DNA from: Pseudomonas abieticivorans
GTDB lineage: Bacteria > Pseudomonadota > Gammaproteobacteria > Pseudomonadales > Pseudomonadaceae
Length of the DNA: 64,000 nucleotides
Direction: 5' to 3'
NCBI RefSeq assembly: GCF_023509015.1
Contig: NZ_CP094975.1
Location: forward strand, 193,501-257,500
Of the stretch, positions 61,859 to 64,000 are shown piece after piece. The position numbers and the translations under genes were made by a program. The notes under the pieces were generated by a model. The model worked only from the letters and a program-made list of their open reading frames with translations, searched no databases and had not been told where the DNA came from. The stretch's first letter is position 1. Each line of letters begins with the position of its first letter.

Positions 61859-61877
61859 GCGCGGATTTATCCGCGAA
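61855..61877. repeat. Half REP-type palindrome
   Basis: GTAGGCGCGGATTTATCCGC followed by GAA matches the left arm of the REP family with one change; no right arm follows. Its GTAG supplies the stop codon of the monooxygenase gene. Confidence 0.7.
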
Positions 61878-61972
61878 AAGCCCACCACGGCTGGCCTGCT
61901 TCGCCGCGACCTTGCAACCGCGCATGGCCGCCCTCATATCCTTTCTGTACCCATTGTCGGAGAGCCACCACC

Positions 61973-62479
61973 ATGACCACCCAAACCGAAACCGCGATCC
62001 TGGCCGGCGGCTGTTTCTGGGGCATGCAAGACCTGCTACGGCGCTACCCCGGCGTGTTGCACACGCGGGTCGGCTACAGCGGCGGCGATGTGCCCAACGC
62101 CACGTATCGCAACCATGGTACCCATGCCGAAGCCATCGAGATCGTGTTCGACCCAGCCATCATCAGCTATCGGCAAATTCTGGAGTTTTTCTTCCAGATC
62201 CACGACCCGTCGACTAAAAACCGCCAGGGCAACGACGTGGGCACCAGCTACCGTTCGGCGTTGTTCTACCTGACCCCTGAACAGAAGCACGTGGCCGAAG
62301 AGACCATCGCCGACGTCGATGCCTCTGACCTGTGGCCGGGCAAGGTGGCCACCGAGGTCGCCCCTGCAGGCCCCTTCTGGGAAGCCGAGCCTGAGCATCA
62401 GGACTACCTGGAGCGCCTGCCCAATGGCTATACCTGCCATTTCATCCGGCCCAACTGGAAGCTGCCGGCGCGTGCATAA
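61973..62479 (+). CDS. msrA: Peptide-methionine (S)-S-oxide reductase
   Basis: 168 residues. The catalytic motif GCFWG has Cys14 as the sulphenic-acid nucleophile. Further family blocks are [20 protein letters not shown] and [20 protein letters not shown]. It repairs methionine S-sulphoxide. In this short version no resolving Cys near the C-terminus is visible beyond the one in TCHFIRPNW. It is followed after 13 bp by a SnoaL-like gene. Confidence 0.95.
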   Translation: MTTQTETAILAGGCFWGMQDLLRRYPGVLHTRVGYSGGDVPNATYRNHGTHAEAIEIVFDPAIISYRQILEFFFQIHDPSTKNRQGNDVGTSYRSALFYLTPEQKHVAEETIADVDASDLWPGKVATEVAPAGPFWEAEPEHQDYLERLPNGYTCHFIRPNWKLPARA

Positions 62480-62492
62480 CGAGGCCTCTGCG

Positions 62493-62879
62493 GTGAGCAC
62501 TCCTGACCTGCGCAATGTATACCAAGGTTACATCCAGTGCCTGAACCAGCAGAACTGGTCGGCACTGGGTGATTTCGTCAGCAACGACGTGCATTACAAC
62601 GGTAAGCGGATCGGCGTTAGCGGTTATCGCGACATGCTGGAACGGGACTTCAAGCAGATCCCCGACCTGCACTTCACGATCGCACTGCTGGTGGCCGACT
62701 CGGCGACCGTCGCCAGCCGTCTGCAATTTGCCTGCAGCCCCAGCGGTGTGTTCCTGGGGCTGGCGGTCAATGGCCGGCACGTGCACTTTACCGAAAACGT
62801 GTTTTACCAATTTGAAGGCGGCAAGATCGCCCACGTGTGGTCGGTAATCGACAAGGCGGCTATCGAGTCGCAGCTCTAG
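62493..62879 (+). CDS. SnoaL-like (NTF2-fold) protein
   Basis: 128 residues starting with GTG at 62493, eight bases after GAGG; another GTG at 62472 is less well placed. The order of elements is that of SnoaL/ester cyclase-type NTF2 folds: LRNVYQGYIQCLNQQNWSAL, FVSNDVHYNGKRIG, YRDMLERDFKQIPDLHFTIA and ENVFYQFEGGKIAHVWSVID. The substrate is unknown. It lies 13 bp after msrA and overlaps the convergent xthA gene by 20 bp. Confidence 0.78.
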   Translation: MSTPDLRNVYQGYIQCLNQQNWSALGDFVSNDVHYNGKRIGVSGYRDMLERDFKQIPDLHFTIALLVADSATVASRLQFACSPSGVFLGLAVNGRHVHFTENVFYQFEGGKIAHVWSVIDKAAIESQL

Positions 62880-63660
62880 GCCGTTTGAGCGCTACCCACG
62901 TCGGCGCATGGTCGCTGGCGTGTTCTTCGTTGCGCACCCAGGCATCCACCCCGGCAGCCTTCAAGCTGTGCGCCAGCACCGGGTTGAGCAGCAAGTGATC
63001 GATGCGCAGCCCTGAATTTTTCTGCCAATGCTGGCGGAAATAATCCCAGAAGGTGTACACCCGCTCTTCGGGGTACAGGTGGCGGATCGAGTCGATCCAG
63101 CCTTGGTCCAGCAAGCGTTGGTAACACTCGCGGCTTTGCGGTTGCAGCAAGGCGTCTTTAAGCCAGGAGCGTGGGTTGTAGATGTCCAGGTCCGTGGGCA
63201 CCACGTTGAAGTCACCGGCCAGCACCACCGGATGCTCGCTGGCCTGCAGGCCCTGCGCGTGGCTGATCAGGCGTTCGAACCAGGCCAGCTTGTAATCGAA
63301 CTTGGGCCCCGGTTGCGGGTTGCCATTGGGCAAATACAGGCAGCCCACCACCACGCCATGCACCGCGGCCTCCAGGTAGCGGGCCTGGGTGTCGTGTTCG
63401 TCGCCGGGCAGGCCTTTGCGAATCAGTAACGGCTCGGCATCGCGGGCCAGTATCGCCACCCCGTTCCAGGCCGCCTGGCCCTGGTGCAGCGAGCCGTATC
63501 CGGCCGCTTCAAACTCACTGGCCGGGAAGGCGTTGTGCTGCGCCTTCAGTTCTTGCAGGCAGACAATATCGGGGCCTTCGCGTGCCAACCACTGCAACAC
63601 ATTGGGCAGCCGCGCACGCAGGCCATTGATGTTGAAGGTGGCGATTTTCAGCGTCTTCAT
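62860..63660 (-). CDS. xthA: Exodeoxyribonuclease III
   Basis: 266 residues, a metal-dependent AP endonuclease and 3'-5' exonuclease of base-excision repair. Family blocks in order: KIATFNINGLRARLPNVLQW (Asn), VCLQELKAQ (metal Glu), LAGDFNVVPTDLDIYN (Asp, Asn) and NEEHASDHAPTWVAL at the end with the catalytic Asp-His pair. It overlaps the SnoaL-like gene tail to tail. An inverted CTAG-type repeat lies just upstream of the start. Confidence 0.93.
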   Translation of the reverse strand: MKTLKIATFNINGLRARLPNVLQWLAREGPDIVCLQELKAQHNAFPASEFEAAGYGSLHQGQAAWNGVAILARDAEPLLIRKGLPGDEHDTQARYLEAAVHGVVVGCLYLPNGNPQPGPKFDYKLAWFERLISHAQGLQASEHPVVLAGDFNVVPTDLDIYNPRSWLKDALLQPQSRECYQRLLDQGWIDSIRHLYPEERVYTFWDYFRQHWQKNSGLRIDHLLLNPVLAHSLKAAGVDAWVRNEEHASDHAPTWVALKRPRAATR

Positions 63661-63966
63661 TTCGGGCTGTCCTAGTGATGTACTCTGCCGTCAAAGACTA
63701 GGAAAAAACTAGCAAGGTCAGTCCAGGTGATGGCCGGTAGCAACGGCGGTCCTGTATTCTCACGGGCAAATGCAGGTGACTTTGTGACGCCCTTACTGGC
63801 CGCATGGCGGTGGAGAACTTCCCGCCCGCGCATCAGGAACTGCACAATGCCTTGGGCATGTTGGGGTGAGGGCAAGGGCATACGCCTGAACACTGCCGAA
63901 TGAGCACTGCGTTGAATCCCTCATCGACACGATGATCAAAGTTGCCCCCCAACTGAGAGCCATGAC
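63661..63966. other. Intergenic region with a possible decayed gene end
   Basis: About 306 bp. A short inverted repeat (GACTAGGAAAAAACTAGC, 63694-63711) lies near the xthA promoter. On the plus strand, 63780-63869 reads LCDALTGRMAVENFPPAHQE, then LHNALGMLG and a stop; it looks protein-like but is closed by a stop codon just upstream. It may be the remnant of a lost gene. No intact gene is seen. Confidence 0.3.
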
Positions 63967-64000
63967 ATGGTCACCTGTTACCTAAAATACGTGCTGGACG
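63967..64000 (+). CDS. NIPSNAP-family protein, N-terminal fragment
   Basis: Eleven codons before the right edge read MVTCYLKYVLD. This is the usual opening of bacterial NIPSNAP-family proteins (M-I/V-T-C-Y-L-x-Y-V-I-D). GAGAGC lies about eight bases upstream. The fragment is too short for more than a family guess. Confidence 0.55.
   Translation, partial: MVTCYLKYVLD

Noticed and set aside
63672..63893. A 73-codon minus-strand frame upstream of xthA
   Set aside because: No ribosome site or family features; overlaps the xthA promoter.

Overview
The window is chromosomal DNA from a Pseudomonas, most likely of the fluorescens group. This rests on the high GC content, a full rut operon, a katB-ankB pair, an iron-starvation sigma/anti-sigma/TonB-receptor cassette, PQQ-dependent alcohol oxidation under an AcoR-like sigma-54 activator, and two families of Pseudomonas-type extragenic palindromes. 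I see no rRNA, tRNA, CRISPR array, prophage or intact insertion sequence. All family names come from reading the translated sequences; no database search was run.

Layout. 1-8.5 kb: the start of a GMC oxidoreductase gene with a LacI-type operator, a 1239-residue Ig-repeat protein, a LacI regulator, a bicupin protein, a LysR regulator and an MFS exporter. 8.7-14.1 kb: two divergent NCS1 nucleobase permeases around a regulatory region rich in operators, then a DUF4865/tautomerase/LysR unit. 14.1-28.1 kb: a nucleoside and pyrimidine block made of cdd-nupC-deoA-deoB (minus strand), rutR, then rutABCDF, a periplasmic purine nucleoside permease-type protein, codB, a PucR regulator and codA (plus strand). 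Nucleosides enter through NupC and are deaminated (Cdd) and phosphorolysed (DeoA, DeoB). Cytosine enters through CodB and becomes uracil (CodA), and uracil is opened and degraded by RutA/F, RutB, RutC and RutD. rutE, rutG and deoC are not in the window. A second RutR-like box in front of cdd, touching a LacI/PurR-like palindrome, suggests the two operons share control.

28.2-42.9 kb: a six-unit tandem palindrome array, ankB-katB, ilvE, a lactate/glycolate permease, a DUF4337 protein, a three-subunit membrane-bound GMC dehydrogenase, a ten-unit 41-bp tandem array, and a Fur-boxed sigma/FecR/TonB receptor cassette.

42.9-50.8 kb: the least understood part. A LysR regulator is divergent from an aldehyde dehydrogenase (with a one-base frameshift), an M19 dipeptidase-family protein, a BCCT betaine-type transporter, a 564-residue protein I cannot assign, a DUF3726 protein and a RidA-family deaminase. 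The genes overlap or abut, apart from one 114-bp gap before the transporter gene. It looks like an uptake and breakdown pathway for a quaternary-amine or N-methylated compound and is my best candidate for an undescribed system.

51-64 kb: a TetR regulator with a quinone-reductase-like enzyme; a PQQ alcohol dehydrogenase and aldehyde dehydrogenase pair behind a sigma-54 promoter, with its likely activator gene downstream; a 139-bp hairpin element with the look of a MITE lying in that operon's leader; then pssA, a Baeyer-Villiger-type monooxygenase, msrA, a SnoaL-like protein, xthA and the first codons of a NIPSNAP-family gene.
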